64,000 nt of DNA from JADKIH01 sp964595205 (GTDB taxonomy: Bacteria > Bacteroidota > Bacteroidia > AKYH767-A > 2013-40CM-41-45), in NCBI GenBank assembly GCA_964595205.1, contig CAZQOQ010000018.1, forward strand, positions 62,001-126,000, read 5' to 3'. Shown in pieces: positions 26,152 through 35,677 of the stretch. Below the pieces are notes generated by a model. The model had not been told where the DNA came from and made no database searches. It was given only the letters and a program-made list of their open reading frames with translations. The first letter of the stretch is position 1. Every line of letters begins with the position of its first letter. The position numbers and the translations under genes are program-made.

Positions 26152-26574
26152 GTGGCCAAGAAAATTCTCAAAATAAGTGAAGAAGACAAATTTGACTTTA
26201 CCCTCATTGGCATCATCTGTCACCATCGGGACTACAGGCTATGCATGGCATTAAACAAAAAGCTTGAGATCAATTTAAGCAAGGAAGAGGAGTATACGGT
26301 ATTCAACAATAAAAGAATGGAAGACCAGTTCTTTTCCTTTTATGAATATGTCAATGAAGAAGGTGATCAGTACAACCTCATCTCCAACAAGAGCCAGAAA
26401 GGATATCTCATTCCTGAACAGAATCAAATCGATTTTCTTTTCCTGTTGCGCTATATGAGAGGTCCGGTGGATGATGCGGAGTTAATTGCGCAGCTAAAAG
26501 AAATTCCGGTCATTCTGGGAGCATACAGGCTGGAGACGGGTAAGCTTAAATCAAGAGAGAATTTAGTATTTTAA
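26152..26574 (+). CDS. IPExxxVDY family protein
   Basis: Small cytoplasmic protein of unknown function, found next to pyruvate kinase in many Bacteroidota. The 140-residue chain contains the diagnostic motif in variant form, IPEQNQIDF near residues 84-92, in place of IPExxxVDY, followed by LFLLRYMRGPVDD. It starts with GTG (GTGGCCAAGAAA). No catalytic residues are obvious. It precedes pyk on the same strand with a 90-base gap. The conserved neighbour suggests a link to central metabolism, which is inference only. Confidence 0.82.
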   Translation: MAKKILKISEEDKFDFTLIGIICHHRDYRLCMALNKKLEINLSKEEEYTVFNNKRMEDQFFSFYEYVNEEGDQYNLISNKSQKGYLIPEQNQIDFLFLLRYMRGPVDDAELIAQLKEIPVILGAYRLETGKLKSRENLVF

Positions 26575-26665
26575 TATAAAATAAGGATGAGTCGTTTGCT
26601 TTACTGAACACATCCTTGAGTGAATCTGACACAAAGGTGTTTCAATTATAAATTTGGATTAAAGA

Positions 26666-28093
26666 ATGATTCAGTACAACAAAACAAAAATTGTTGCCAC
26701 CATCGGACCGGCATCTTCTTCGTATGAGGTGCTTAAACAGATGATATTGTCCGGCGTCGACGTATGCCGGTTGAATCTTTCGCATGGCGACGACACACTT
26801 CAGAAAAACGTAATCGATACCATTCGTCTGATTAACGGTGAATTAAAAACGAGTGTTGCCATACTTGTCGACCTGCAGGGTCCGAAAATCAGGATTGGTG
26901 AGGTTGAGAATAACAACATCAGTCTTGTAACCGGTACGGAGGTATTTTTCACTACCCATGAATGCACAGGGAGTTCAAAAAAGTTATTTATCAACTACAA
27001 ACAATTCCCGTCGGATGTTGCCATCAACGATAAGATTCTCATCGATGACGGAAAGGTTGTGCTTGTTGTAACAGGAACAAATCGTACGGACGAAGTGAGA
27101 GCGGTGGTTGAGAGCGGAGGCGTATTATCATCCAGGAAAGGAGTGAATCTTCCGAAGACGAAGGTTTCTATTCCTTCTCTTACGGAGAAAGACCTGCTCG
27201 ATTTGAAATTCGCCCTGGATCAGGAAGTTGACTGGATCGGTCTTTCGTTCGTAAGAAGTGCGAACGACATCATTGATCTGAAAAAACGAATTGCAGCCGC
27301 CGGGAAAAAATGCCGTGTGATTGCGAAGATCGAAAAACCCGAAGCGATAGAAGAGATCGACTACATCATAAACGAGACTGATGCATTGATGGTAGCTCGC
27401 GGGGATCTTGGTGTGGAACTGCCGATGGAGGAAGTGCCGCTTATCCAGAAGATGCTCGTGAATAAATGCATACAGGCCTCGAAACCTGTTATCATTGCGA
27501 CGCAAATGATGGAAAGCATGATCACGAATTATACACCGACGAGAGCGGAGGTTAACGACGTGGCAAATTCTGTGATCGACGGCGCAGATGCCGTGATGCT
27601 CAGCGGTGAAACTTCCGTCGGCATGTATCCGGTGCGTGTGGTCGAACACATGAGAAGCATCATCACAAAAATCGAATCGCAGGGATATCGATACAACCGT
27701 TTTCATTTACCGGAAGTCACGAGCCCGACATTCATTTCTGATTCCGTCTGCTACAATGCATGTGTGATGGCTTCCCAGGTCGACGCGCGTGCAATCGTTG
27801 GAATTACACGCTCTGGTTATACCGCATATAAAGTTTCTTCACAACGACCGAATGCGGACATTCTTATTTTCACCGACATACCATCCATGATGAATGTTCT
27901 GAATCTCGTTTGGGGTGTGCGTGTTTTTTATTACAGCGGAACCGGTTCCACCGACGAAACCATTTCAGAGCTACAGGAAATTTTGAAAAGTAAAGGGTTC
28001 GCAAATACAAATGATATCATCATCAATCTTGCGAGCGTTCCACTTGCAGAGCAGGGAAGAACGAATATGATTAAGTTGGGAAGAGTGAAATAA
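26666..28093 (+). CDS. pyk: Pyruvate kinase
   Basis: Glycolytic enzyme converting PEP and ADP to pyruvate and ATP. The full 475-residue barrel is present: TKIVATIGPASSSYEVL (about 6-22), VCRLNLSHGD (about 33-42), the pyruvate kinase active-site signature with catalytic lysine RVIAKIEKPEAIEEID, then VARGDLGVELPMEEVP, TQMMESMITNYTPTRAEVNDVANSVIDG, and the LSGETSVGMYPV phosphate loop. The C-terminal allosteric domain is of normal length and ends VPLAEQGRTNMIKLG-like. Immediately after the stop a (GAAGATYGAA)-like word repeats three times. Confidence 0.97.
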   Translation: MIQYNKTKIVATIGPASSSYEVLKQMILSGVDVCRLNLSHGDDTLQKNVIDTIRLINGELKTSVAILVDLQGPKIRIGEVENNNISLVTGTEVFFTTHECTGSSKKLFINYKQFPSDVAINDKILIDDGKVVLVVTGTNRTDEVRAVVESGGVLSSRKGVNLPKTKVSIPSLTEKDLLDLKFALDQEVDWIGLSFVRSANDIIDLKKRIAAAGKKCRVIAKIEKPEAIEEIDYIINETDALMVARGDLGVELPMEEVPLIQKMLVNKCIQASKPVIIATQMMESMITNYTPTRAEVNDVANSVIDGADAVMLSGETSVGMYPVRVVEHMRSIITKIESQGYRYNRFHLPEVTSPTFISDSVCYNACVMASQVDARAIVGITRSGYTAYKVSSQRPNADILIFTDIPSMMNVLNLVWGVRVFYYSGTGSTDETISELQEILKSKGFANTNDIIINLASVPLAEQGRTNMIKLGRVK

Positions 28094-28096
28094 TTT

Positions 28097-28127
28097 TATT
28101 GAAGATCGAAAATTGAAGATTGAAGAA
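28097..28127. repeat. Short GAAGATTGAA word repeat 3' of pyk
   Basis: About three imperfect copies of GAAGATYGAAAATT directly after the pyk stop codon. It is another example of the post-stop word arrays seen through the window. Confidence 0.6.
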
Positions 28128-28275
28128 TAATTGGATAAGTAATATCTAATAATTCCTTATGCCAGGCTTTTAAAAGCTAAAAGATTTCTTAAGTGTGAGC
28201 GCTGCACATTGTGTCTTCGTATCTGCGGTTTAAATCTGCGGGATCTGCGGGAAAATTACTGCTATTGTTTTCCCG

Positions 28276-28546
<271 letters not shown>

Positions 28547-28547
<1 letters not shown>

Positions 28548-29514
28548 CCAGCTGTGACGGATTTGCTTATAACTCTAAAAAAAACGAGACTTGCTTCGAC
28601 GGATATTTATCCGTTGTTTTTGAGTTGTGGATTTTAATCCACCATTAGATGCTCATCGACTTTCATTAAGTAATGCAGTTTAATAAATGGCACTAATTGC
28701 ACTACTTATTTTTCTACTTCATAGTTTGTATTTTTATTTGCCCCCTAACTATCGAGTTATGGGAAGAGGGCTTCACTACAACATAAGAAAAGACAAAACC
28801 TATTTTTTAACGATGACAATTGTAGATTGGATTGACCTTTTCACAAGAGTAAATCACAAGCAACTAATCATTGATTCACTCAGGTTTTGCCAGGAGAATA
28901 AAGGGTTAAACATTTTTGGCTGGTGTTTGATGCCAAGCCATCTGCATCTAATAGCAAACACGAATGAACCATTTCAACTAAAAGATGTGGTTAGAGATTT
29001 TAAAAGACATACTTCAGTAAATTTAATAGATCAAATTAAAAATCAACCGGAAAGTCGTAGGGAGTGGTTGTTGGATAAATTCCTGTTTGCTGGTTCAATT
29101 CATCCCAAAAACAAAGAATATAAAGTATGGAGAGATAAAAACCATGCTATAGAATTATTTACTGAAAAAGTTACATGGCAGAAATTGAATTACATTCATA
29201 GAAATCCTGTTGTAGATAAAATAGTTTTTAGAGAACAAGACTATCTTTTCAGTTCAGCCAGAAACTATTATGACTTACCATATGTTTTAAAGGTCGATTG
29301 TCTTACACCACCTGTAATCACAACGTCGAGTAATAATTTTTTTAATCCATAGTACTCTACTTGTTACTTGGGCGAAAAAGGCATTGAGTAAGTTGAAAGA
29401 CGATGAGCATCTAATGGTGGATTAAAATCCACAGCTCAAATACAACGGATAAATATCCGTCGAAGCTAATCGCGTTTTTTATTTAGAGTTATAAGCAAAT
29501 CCGTCACAGCTGGG
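28547..29514. mobile_element. RAYT/Y1 transposase element with long inverted ends
   Basis: A 968-base unit with imperfect inverted ends, 28547-28658 and 29401-29514, both beginning CCCAGCTGTGACGG at the outside. Each end contains two small hairpins, CGGATATTTATCCG (or its variant) and GTGGATTTTAATCCAC, which resemble the hairpins recognised by HUH-type Y1 enzymes. The single gene inside is a Y1 transposase. The left edge interrupts the group II intron maturase frame, so this element arrived later or took part in deleting the intron's 5' part. Confidence 0.8.
28759..29352 (+). CDS. REP-associated tyrosine (Y1) transposase
   Basis: Single-strand-specific HUH endonuclease of the Y1 transposase superfamily, RAYT branch. 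It has the two-histidine motif MPSHLHLI (about residues 59-66, from this start) and the catalytic tyrosine region LNYIHRNPV (about 161-169), plus the YFLTMTIVDWIDLFTR opening usual in Bacteroidota homologues. An upstream in-frame ATG would add 24 hydrophobic residues absent from the family; the chosen ATG (MGRGLHYNIRKDKTYF) fits better. It is flanked by hairpin-bearing inverted ends that are its likely substrate. Length, about 197 residues, is complete and the frame intact, so it may be active. Confidence 0.88.
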   Translation: MGRGLHYNIRKDKTYFLTMTIVDWIDLFTRVNHKQLIIDSLRFCQENKGLNIFGWCLMPSHLHLIANTNEPFQLKDVVRDFKRHTSVNLIDQIKNQPESRREWLLDKFLFAGSIHPKNKEYKVWRDKNHAIELFTEKVTWQKLNYIHRNPVVDKIVFREQDYLFSSARNYYDLPYVLKVDCLTPPVITTSSNNFFNP

Positions 29515-29624
29515 GCATACTCCAACATTCGTGAAGCACTCACACAAGGCAAGCTCATGCACTCTCTAATTGGCTCGCCGGTACAGCTCTTTTCGGCGTG
29601 AACACTTTTGTAGGCGAAGCAGAA

Positions 29625-31502
29625 TTATTTAATAACAAGCCTTCTTGTCACAAGCAAATCATCAAATTTGAAAACCAGGGTATAAACCCCGGACAATAAT
29701 TCAGTCGCAGGTAAAATTTCAATTCTTGTTTCCGATTTTTTTATTTCAATAGGAAAAGAACCGATTGAAGCTCCTTTCATATTAAAAATATTTATAACTC
29801 CTTTTCGATCTGCCTGACTCGAATAATAAATGTTTATAGATTTTCCATCCGATGGATTGGGATAAATATTAAATTCCGAAAACGAATAGTCTTTTTTCAC
29901 AGCTGCAATCCCCGAATAACTGAATTTTCCATCATAATCCGTTTGCATTAACCGGTAATACGATATTCCAATCAGGGGATGGTAATCAATTGCAACATAT
30001 TTTAACATGGCCGTGCTATTGCCTCCGCCAGCTACTTCCATCAATGATTCAAAATTAACTGCATCGTCGCTTCTTTGTATAGTATAAAAATCATTATTAA
30101 TTTCAGATGCAGTAGACCATGTTATGTCTACTGTTTTGTTTTTATTCATCGTTGCATTAAAATCAAGCAGTTCGACTGGAAGCGGATTGCCGGCGGGACT
30201 CAATTTTACAATCCAATAATCAATGTAATCCATGAATCCTGAAACATCTCCATTATCCGACCTCGTATCTCCCGCAATAATAAATCCATCGTCAGATGTT
30301 TGCTGAACTGAATATGCTGCTTCGCCTTCTGTGCCTCCTAATGTCTTTTCCCATTCCGTAGCGCCCGAGTTGCTCAATTTCACAATCCATACATCGCATC
30401 CACCGTGCGAACCTGTAACATCGCCGTCGGCCGAATAAGTAAATCCGGAAAACACAAACCCCGAATCTCGTGTCTGCTGAATGGAAGTTGCATAATCATT
30501 ACCACTGCCTCCCATCGATCGTTGCCAGGTGATTGTTCCTGCGCTGTCCAGTCTCACAATCCAGCAATCAAAAGAATTCAGATGGTTCCCGCTTACGTCC
30601 ATGTCGTTCGACCTGGAATAACCAGCAACAATATATCCGCCATCAAATGTTTGCTGTATGCAAGATGAAATATCTTCCTGCGTGCCGCCATAAGACTTCT
30701 GCCATTCAATGATTCCCGTACTGTCAAGTTTCACGATCCAGTAATCATTCGTAGTATTGGTTCCATAATGATTTGTTAAATCTCCATCTGAGGAATAAGA
30801 ATTTCCTGAAAATATATAGCCGCCATCTTTTGTCTGAACTATAAAGGAAGACCAGTCGCCCCTGAAACCGCCATATACTTTGTCCCACACAATTATCCCG
30901 GATGCATTTAATTTTATAACCCATATATCTTCCTGAGCTGAATGAATGGCTGCTGAAACGTCTCCGTCTGCTGAACGGGTGCGACCGGCAACTATATATC
31001 CGCTGTCTGATGTCTGGGCAATCGAATAAGCTCCATCGTCGTCAGCGCTGCCGCCAATTGACTTTTGCCAATCGATATTCCCGGAATTATCAAGTTTAAC
31101 GATCCATATATCCCGGGTTGAAACCGGGCCATGATGACCCGTCGCGTCGCCGTCATTCGATTGGGATGTCCCGCACAGAATATATCCATCATCGAAAGTT
31201 TGTGAGATTGAATATAAATAATCGAAACGGCTGCCTCCGAGTGTCTTTTGCCATTGAACGCCGTGTGTGCTATCCAATTTAACTATCCAGAAATCATAAC
31301 CGCCATGATTGGCATTCACATTTCCATCCGTCGAGTTTGTATAACCTCCGACTATATAGCCTCCATCGGTTGTTTGTCTGACGGAAGCAGCGACTTCATG
31401 AAGAGTACCACCCATCGTTAATTGCCAATCGATAGCAGGCTGCGCATTCATGAAAATATACACAGGGAAAAAGAATACAGAGAAAATGATTATTCTCTTC
31501 AT
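29625..31502 (-). CDS. T9SS cargo protein with repeated propeller-like motif
   Basis: Large exported protein with a signal peptide (residues 1-20) and about seven tandem repeats of roughly 57 residues, each with the frame QQTxDGGYIVxGxTxSxDGDV...DYWIVKLDSTGxIxWQKxxGGS. Such repeats probably form a beta-propeller, common in Bacteroidota surface proteins. After the repeats comes a region LNFDAT...DITWSTASEINNDFYTIQRS (fibronectin-like), then a Por C-terminal sorting domain (IYPNPSDGKSINIYY ... SGVYTLVFKF). It would be secreted by T9SS and anchored on the surface. No enzyme motif seen. It ends about 110 bases from the transposase element. Confidence 0.85.
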   Translation of the reverse strand: MKRIIIFSVFFFPVYIFMNAQPAIDWQLTMGGTLHEVAASVRQTTDGGYIVGGYTNSTDGNVNANHGGYDFWIVKLDSTHGVQWQKTLGGSRFDYLYSISQTFDDGYILCGTSQSNDGDATGHHGPVSTRDIWIVKLDNSGNIDWQKSIGGSADDDGAYSIAQTSDSGYIVAGRTRSADGDVSAAIHSAQEDIWVIKLNASGIIVWDKVYGGFRGDWSSFIVQTKDGGYIFSGNSYSSDGDLTNHYGTNTTNDYWIVKLDSTGIIEWQKSYGGTQEDISSCIQQTFDGGYIVAGYSRSNDMDVSGNHLNSFDCWIVRLDSAGTITWQRSMGGSGNDYATSIQQTRDSGFVFSGFTYSADGDVTGSHGGCDVWIVKLSNSGATEWEKTLGGTEGEAAYSVQQTSDDGFIIAGDTRSDNGDVSGFMDYIDYWIVKLSPAGNPLPVELLDFNATMNKNKTVDITWSTASEINNDFYTIQRSDDAVNFESLMEVAGGGNSTAMLKYVAIDYHPLIGISYYRLMQTDYDGKFSYSGIAAVKKDYSFSEFNIYPNPSDGKSINIYYSSQADRKGVINIFNMKGASIGSFPIEIKKSETRIEILPATELLSGVYTLVFKFDDLLVTRRLVIK

Positions 31503-31680
31503 CGGGAAAAATTATATCAGTGTTAAATGTAAAAGTATTAATAAAGACTTCAAAGGAGAATATTCCAGGCTTATCTGAAAAGTCAAACCCGTCTTATTTT
31601 AATTTTTACATTTGGAAATTGGAAAAGCTGATTTCAAAACTGAAGCAGGTTTCGTGCGATGACCCTGCCTGATATTAAAA

Positions 31681-33090
31681 ATGTATATGACTGAAGAAAA
31701 CATATCCCGCTCGATATGGAAGGAATTAAAAGATGCTATACGGGGAACAGAGGCCGATTACACGAAAATAAGTCTGAAGAAAGCCATCTTTCTCCTGGCG
31801 GTACCAATGATCTTAGAGCTGGTGCTGGAATCTACCTTCGCCGTGGTCGACATATTCTTTGTAAGCAAGCTGGGGGCTTCTGCAGTTGCAACCGTTGGCC
31901 TTACTGAAACCTACATGTTCCTGTTGTATTCGGTTGCCATGGGACTTTCGACTGCGATCACTGCCATTGTTGCAAGGAGAATCGGAGAGAAAAACAAAGA
32001 GGAAGCAGGCAGGGCGGCTATTCAGGCGATATTCCTTGCCATCTTAACTGCTATTCCGTTTTCCATTGCAGGAATATTTTTTTCCAAAGATCTGCTCGCC
32101 ATCATGGGCGCCGATGCATGGAGCATTGAACATGGTTATCGCTTTACACAGTGGATGCTCGGTGGAAATTTTGTGATTGTCCTGATCTTCGTTATAAATG
32201 CCGTCTTCCGTGGTGCCGGCGATGCAGCCATTGCAATGCGAGTGTTATGGATTGCAAATGCAATAAATATTGTCTTATGCCCTGTTTTAATTTTCGGATA
32301 CGGACCCTTTCCTGCTCTTGGAATTGAAGGTTCTGCAGTTGCAACAAATATCGGTCGGGGTACAGCTGTACTCATTCAATTATGGACACTCTTTAAAGGC
32401 GGTAAACATATTCGTGCTTTGTTCTCTCAAATTTCCTGGGATGCAAAAATCATTATGAATATTGTTCGTACTTCTCTTGGAGGCATAGCTCAAATGATTG
32501 TTGCAATGACGTCATGGATATTTCTAATGCGTATACTTGCAGATATCGGTAGCGAAGCGGTTGCTGCTTCCACTATTGTTATACGCTGCATGATGTTTAC
32601 ACTTATGCCTGCATGGGGATTATCCAATGCTGCTGCCACTCTCGTTGGACAAAACCTCGGTGCAGGTCATCCTGAACGTGCCGAATCTTCCGTCTGGAAA
32701 ATCGGTTTTTACAACATGATATTCTTAGTTTTCGTTTCCATCTTATATTTTTTCTGCAACGAATCAATGATGCGTATTTTTACAACGGAACCATCTGTAA
32801 TCATAATCGGTTCGGAATGGATACGTATACTCTCCTATTCCTATTTCGTTTATGGCTGGTGGATGGTTGCCGTACAGGCATTCAACGGTTCGGGCGATAC
32901 AAAGACTCCAACCAAAATCAATCTTGTTTTTTTCTGGCTTTTCCAGATTCCATTATCTTATTACTTAGCCATTACTCTCGGATGGGAACACTCTGGTGTT
33001 TTCTGGGGAGTGTTTTTCTCCGAAACTTCTGTGGGGCTGTTTACTCTTTGGCTTTTCTCGAGAGGCAAATGGAAAACGATTAAGGTATGA
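31681..33090 (+). CDS. MATE family multidrug/cation efflux transporter
   Basis: Inner-membrane antiporter of the MATE family, NorM-like, exporting cationic compounds in exchange for Na+ or H+. The 469-residue protein has twelve hydrophobic helices in two similar halves. Family motifs include LAVPMILELVLESTFAVVDIFFVSKLGASAVATVGL (about 40-75) and, in the second half, WGLSNAAATLVGQNLGAG (about 320-337). Cytoplasmic N-terminal extension of about 35 residues. The substrate cannot be inferred. Downstream lies a long palindromic element that may end the transcript. Confidence 0.92.
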   Translation: MYMTEENISRSIWKELKDAIRGTEADYTKISLKKAIFLLAVPMILELVLESTFAVVDIFFVSKLGASAVATVGLTETYMFLLYSVAMGLSTAITAIVARRIGEKNKEEAGRAAIQAIFLAILTAIPFSIAGIFFSKDLLAIMGADAWSIEHGYRFTQWMLGGNFVIVLIFVINAVFRGAGDAAIAMRVLWIANAINIVLCPVLIFGYGPFPALGIEGSAVATNIGRGTAVLIQLWTLFKGGKHIRALFSQISWDAKIIMNIVRTSLGGIAQMIVAMTSWIFLMRILADIGSEAVAASTIVIRCMMFTLMPAWGLSNAAATLVGQNLGAGHPERAESSVWKIGFYNMIFLVFVSILYFFCNESMMRIFTTEPSVIIIGSEWIRILSYSYFVYGWWMVAVQAFNGSGDTKTPTKINLVFFWLFQIPLSYYLAITLGWEHSGVFWGVFFSETSVGLFTLWLFSRGKWKTIKV

Positions 33091-33094
33091 TGTG

Positions 33095-33238
33095 GATTTT
33101 TTCGCGCAGAGGCGCAGAGGCGCAGAGATCTGCTTAGAAAAACTCTGCGGTCTCTGCGCCTTTGCGTGAAAAAATCAATATTATAAAAGATTTGCTTAGA
33201 TAATCTTTGCGGACTCTGCGCCTCTGCGCGAAAAAATC
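33095..33238. repeat. GCAGAG-type long palindrome, copy 1
   Basis: Perfect 25-base inverted arms (GATTTTTTCGCGCAGAGGCG then CAGAG) at 33095-33119 and 33214-33238. A third, diverged arm (CTCTGCGGTCTCTGCGCCTT...) lies in the middle near 33143-33177. It starts four bases after the MATE stop codon. A second element of the same family lies about 3.9 kb to the right. T6 and A6 tracts at the outer ends would give a T-tract after the stem in either direction, so it can also act as a bidirectional terminator. Confidence 0.9.
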
Positions 33239-33329
33239 CCCCCATTCAACCCCACATTCCCCTCCGTTTACCAAATTAGATTGCCCTTCCCCCAACATCA
33301 GGCTACTTTGAAGTCTCAATTAGCAAAAG

Positions 33330-33647
33330 ATGACAACATCAGCATTACAGGAAAATTTACATGTTTATTCAATGTTCTCTTTCCGCGACGGGCGAAAAGA
33401 AGCAGGAATCTGCATCAATAAATATAATATTTCTACATCCTGCATCGAATACTACTTCGTGAATCATCACAATATGCAGGCGTATAAAACTGCCTTCGAC
33501 AGGCACGATAAAGAAACCTGCAATTCACTCTCTTCACTTATAAATCCTGAAGACATCGTTAGCATCAAACCTGTATCGCTGAGCGATTATAAGGTTATCA
33601 TGCAATTACTGAATGAGAGAAACGCACTTATGAACTCAATGAAATAA
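33330..33647 (+). CDS. Hypothetical protein, 105 aa
   Basis: Not recognised. Small soluble protein without signal peptide or membrane segment. A first half of likely beta strands (LHVYSMFSFRDGRKEAGICINKYNISTSCIEYYFVNHHN) is followed by a helical half ending SDYKVIMQLLNERNALMNSMK. Two cysteines near residues 28 and 39 and several histidines (two adjacent near 45-46) could bind a metal, but no known motif is formed. It lies alone between repeat elements, so context gives no hint of function. Confidence 0.5.
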   Translation: MTTSALQENLHVYSMFSFRDGRKEAGICINKYNISTSCIEYYFVNHHNMQAYKTAFDRHDKETCNSLSSLINPEDIVSIKPVSLSDYKVIMQLLNERNALMNSMK

Positions 33648-33742
33648 ATATGGAACAACGCTACGTAACTTCAATAACTCTTAGAAATGCTGACGTTGCT
33701 CACAATCAAACTCATTCACATGGTAATAGTTAAAAAAATAAA

Positions 33743-33782
33743 AACCGGGAAAATAAAAATTGCTACCAGGTAGCATCCGGTT
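33743..33782. other. Nested hairpin
   Basis: Outer arms AACCGG/CCGGTT enclose an A-rich strand and an inner perfect hairpin TGCTACC-A-GGTAGCA. It lies about 95 bases after the 105-residue unknown gene. It could be a terminator stem or a structured leader, but no T-tract or downstream gene on the same strand supports either. Confidence 0.4.
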
Positions 33783-33950
33783 AAAATATTAGTTTGTGTT
33801 TTCATTTTGAAAAATTCGAAATCTTTGGTCGGGGTTTCGGATTTTTTTATTCTAACACGGAGGCAAGATGTCTAAAGACAATACGACGTGGGATGAACTG
33901 TTTTATCGCTTCGTTCATTACTTATACCAAGTTTTCGTCTCCGATTCTTA

Positions 33951-33987
33951 CTTTCTTTGCTTGACCAAAGAAGGTAAGCAAAGAAAG
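33951..33987. repeat. Inverted repeat CTTTCTTTGCTT / AAGCAAAGAAAG
   Basis: Perfect 12-base arms around a 13-base loop, in the middle of a gene-poor spacer. Similar CTTTGCTT hairpins are common REP-like or terminator-like sequences in bacteria; the function here is unknown. Confidence 0.6.
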
Positions 33988-34154
33988 TCAAGCCAAAAAA
34001 AACCTGCCCACCGCACATGGCCAACGCTTCCCGGTTTTTTGGCAGGCCCTCCCTCTCATCTAACAAAATGAGGTATAATTATCTATTTCTACAAGCTATC
34101 TAATAATTGTTCATCAGTAGGCTCGGATTACACGAGAGACACGGAGAAATAGTA

Positions 34155-35540
34155 TTAATCTTTTATGCCCATTCGTTCACGCCACATTTCGTTGAACGAC
34201 TTTTTTGCGATGACCGGTAATTCGCGGCGATCACCCCATTTGGATTTGAAAAAATTTCTCAGCATAAAATTTTTAATTCCCGCATTACCTTTATTCATCA
34301 TCTTCCTGCTCAGCATTGCTTTTTTCCAGATCATAAAAGTAAAGGCCTCCATCTTCTGATTCAGATGTTGTTCTACGGAATCGCGGCGGTTGTATAGAAG
34401 CAACTTATGTAAATCAATTTTCACCGGGCAAACTTCGGTGCACCTTCCGCACAACGACGATGCAAAACTCAAATGCTTGAATTGATCCATGCCCTCGTAA
34501 TGCGGGGTGATCACCGAACCGATTGGGCCCGAATATGTCGCACCATAACTATGACCACCTACTCCTTTGTAAATCGGGCAGGCATTCAGACAAGCGCCGC
34601 ATCTTATGCACGACAAAGCCTGTCGCTGATCCGGACTCGCCAGTAAATTCGTACGGCCGTTGTCGAGAAGAATCACATACATCTCTTCGGGCCCGTCGAT
34701 TTCACCCTCCTGCCTCGGACCCGTGCTGATGGAATTATATACAGTAATGTTTTGTCCTGTGCCATGTGTCGCAAGTAACGGCCAGAAAAGATCCAAATCG
34801 GTTAGTGTCGGAATAAGTTTTTCAATTCCTGCAATGGCAATCTGAATTTTCGGAAACGAAATCGACATCAGCGCATTCCCTTCGTTCTCCGTAACAGCTA
34901 CCGCTCCTGTATCGGCGATCAGAAAATTTGCCCCGGTAATTCCCACATCTGCCTTCTGGTATTTCTCACGAAGTCGTTCCCGCACGAATGCAGTAATTTC
35001 TTTCGGAGTACTGCTTATCGGCAGATTATATTTTTCGTGAAACGTCTTCGCAACATCCTCTTTGGAAAGATGCATGGCAGGAGTTACGATGTGATAAGGA
35101 TGTTCGCCACGCAATTGAACAATGAATTCGCCTAAATCAGTTTCGATGCTTTCAATTCCTGCTTCGGTTAATGCATCATTGACGTGTATTTCTTCAGTCG
35201 TCATCGACTTCGCCTTCACCACGGTTTTTGCATTCGCCTTTTTTAGAATGATCATGAGCTCGCGAATAGCCTCTTCAGCATCGCGTGCCCAGATTACCTT
35301 GCCGCCACGTTTTGAAAAATTGTATTCGAATTCGACAAGATATTTATCAAGGTTTTCAATGACCTTCCACTTTAACATGGCTGCGCGCTGACGCGCGGTC
35401 TCCAATTCCGAAAATTGGTTTTTCCCATCGACAACCTTCTTATCGTACTGTAAAATATTAAAAGCAAGTTTGCGTCTATGCTCTGAATCGAAAACTAATG
35501 CTTCAGCATCACTTAAAAATTGCTCTGACTGTAATGACAT
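34155..35540 (-). CDS. lutB: LutB/LldF-family iron-sulfur oxidoreductase subunit
   Basis: Iron-sulfur protein of the lactate-utilisation type. The N-terminal LUD domain (about residues 60-300) includes TTEEIHVNDALTEAGIESIETDLGEFIVQ and GITGANFLIADTGAVAV. Two [4Fe-4S] motifs follow: CIRCGACLNACP (about 307-318) and CGRCTEVCP (about 359-367), then a basic C-terminal tail. At 461 residues it matches LutB, which with LutA and LutC oxidises L-lactate to pyruvate. Neither partner is adjacent, so the complex must be encoded elsewhere or the protein has another role. It lies downstream of lysA on the same strand, separated by a hairpin. Confidence 0.85.
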   Translation of the reverse strand: MSLQSEQFLSDAEALVFDSEHRRKLAFNILQYDKKVVDGKNQFSELETARQRAAMLKWKVIENLDKYLVEFEYNFSKRGGKVIWARDAEEAIRELMIILKKANAKTVVKAKSMTTEEIHVNDALTEAGIESIETDLGEFIVQLRGEHPYHIVTPAMHLSKEDVAKTFHEKYNLPISSTPKEITAFVRERLREKYQKADVGITGANFLIADTGAVAVTENEGNALMSISFPKIQIAIAGIEKLIPTLTDLDLFWPLLATHGTGQNITVYNSISTGPRQEGEIDGPEEMYVILLDNGRTNLLASPDQRQALSCIRCGACLNACPIYKGVGGHSYGATYSGPIGSVITPHYEGMDQFKHLSFASSLCGRCTEVCPVKIDLHKLLLYNRRDSVEQHLNQKMEAFTFMIWKKAMLSRKMMNKGNAGIKNFMLRNFFKSKWGDRRELPVIAKKSFNEMWRERMGIKD

Positions 35541-35617
35541 TTTACGTTTGGCGTTTGCAGTTTGGCGTTCTGTGTTTTTGTGTTTTGATCGAAGTCATCA
35601 ATTTTGGACTCAATATT

Positions 35618-35654
35618 TTTAACCTCCGCCTCCGCTTGAGCTTTGGCGGTTAAA
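35618..35654. terminator. Hairpin between lysA and lutB
   Basis: TTTAACC(TCC)GCC pairs with GGCGGTTAAA around a 14-base loop with a T-rich flank on the minus strand's far side. The position between two same-strand genes suggests partial termination of the lysA transcript. The downstream minus strand also has word-like repeats (GCCAAACGC). Confidence 0.4.
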
Positions 35655-35677
35655 TTTGACTTTTAACCTTTAACCTA

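Larger units (their letters stand above)
33648..34154. other. Gene-poor spacer with two hairpins
   Basis: No convincing gene. The spacer holds a nested inverted repeat near 33743-33782 and a 12-base-arm inverted repeat at 33951-33987, described separately. A 67-codon frame across the second one has no supporting feature. Confidence 0.5.

Noticed and set aside
27128..27706. 192-codon minus-strand frame inside pyk
   Set aside because: His/Arg-rich antisense frame with no signal peptide or motif; pyk is unambiguous on the other strand.
33650..33733. 27-codon ATG frame directly after the 105-residue unknown gene
   Set aside because: Too short to judge and no supporting feature beyond proximity.
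33868..34071. 67-codon frame ending GPPSHLTK
   Set aside because: It spans a 12-base-arm inverted repeat and shows low-complexity Lys/Ser content typical of chance translation of such hairpins.
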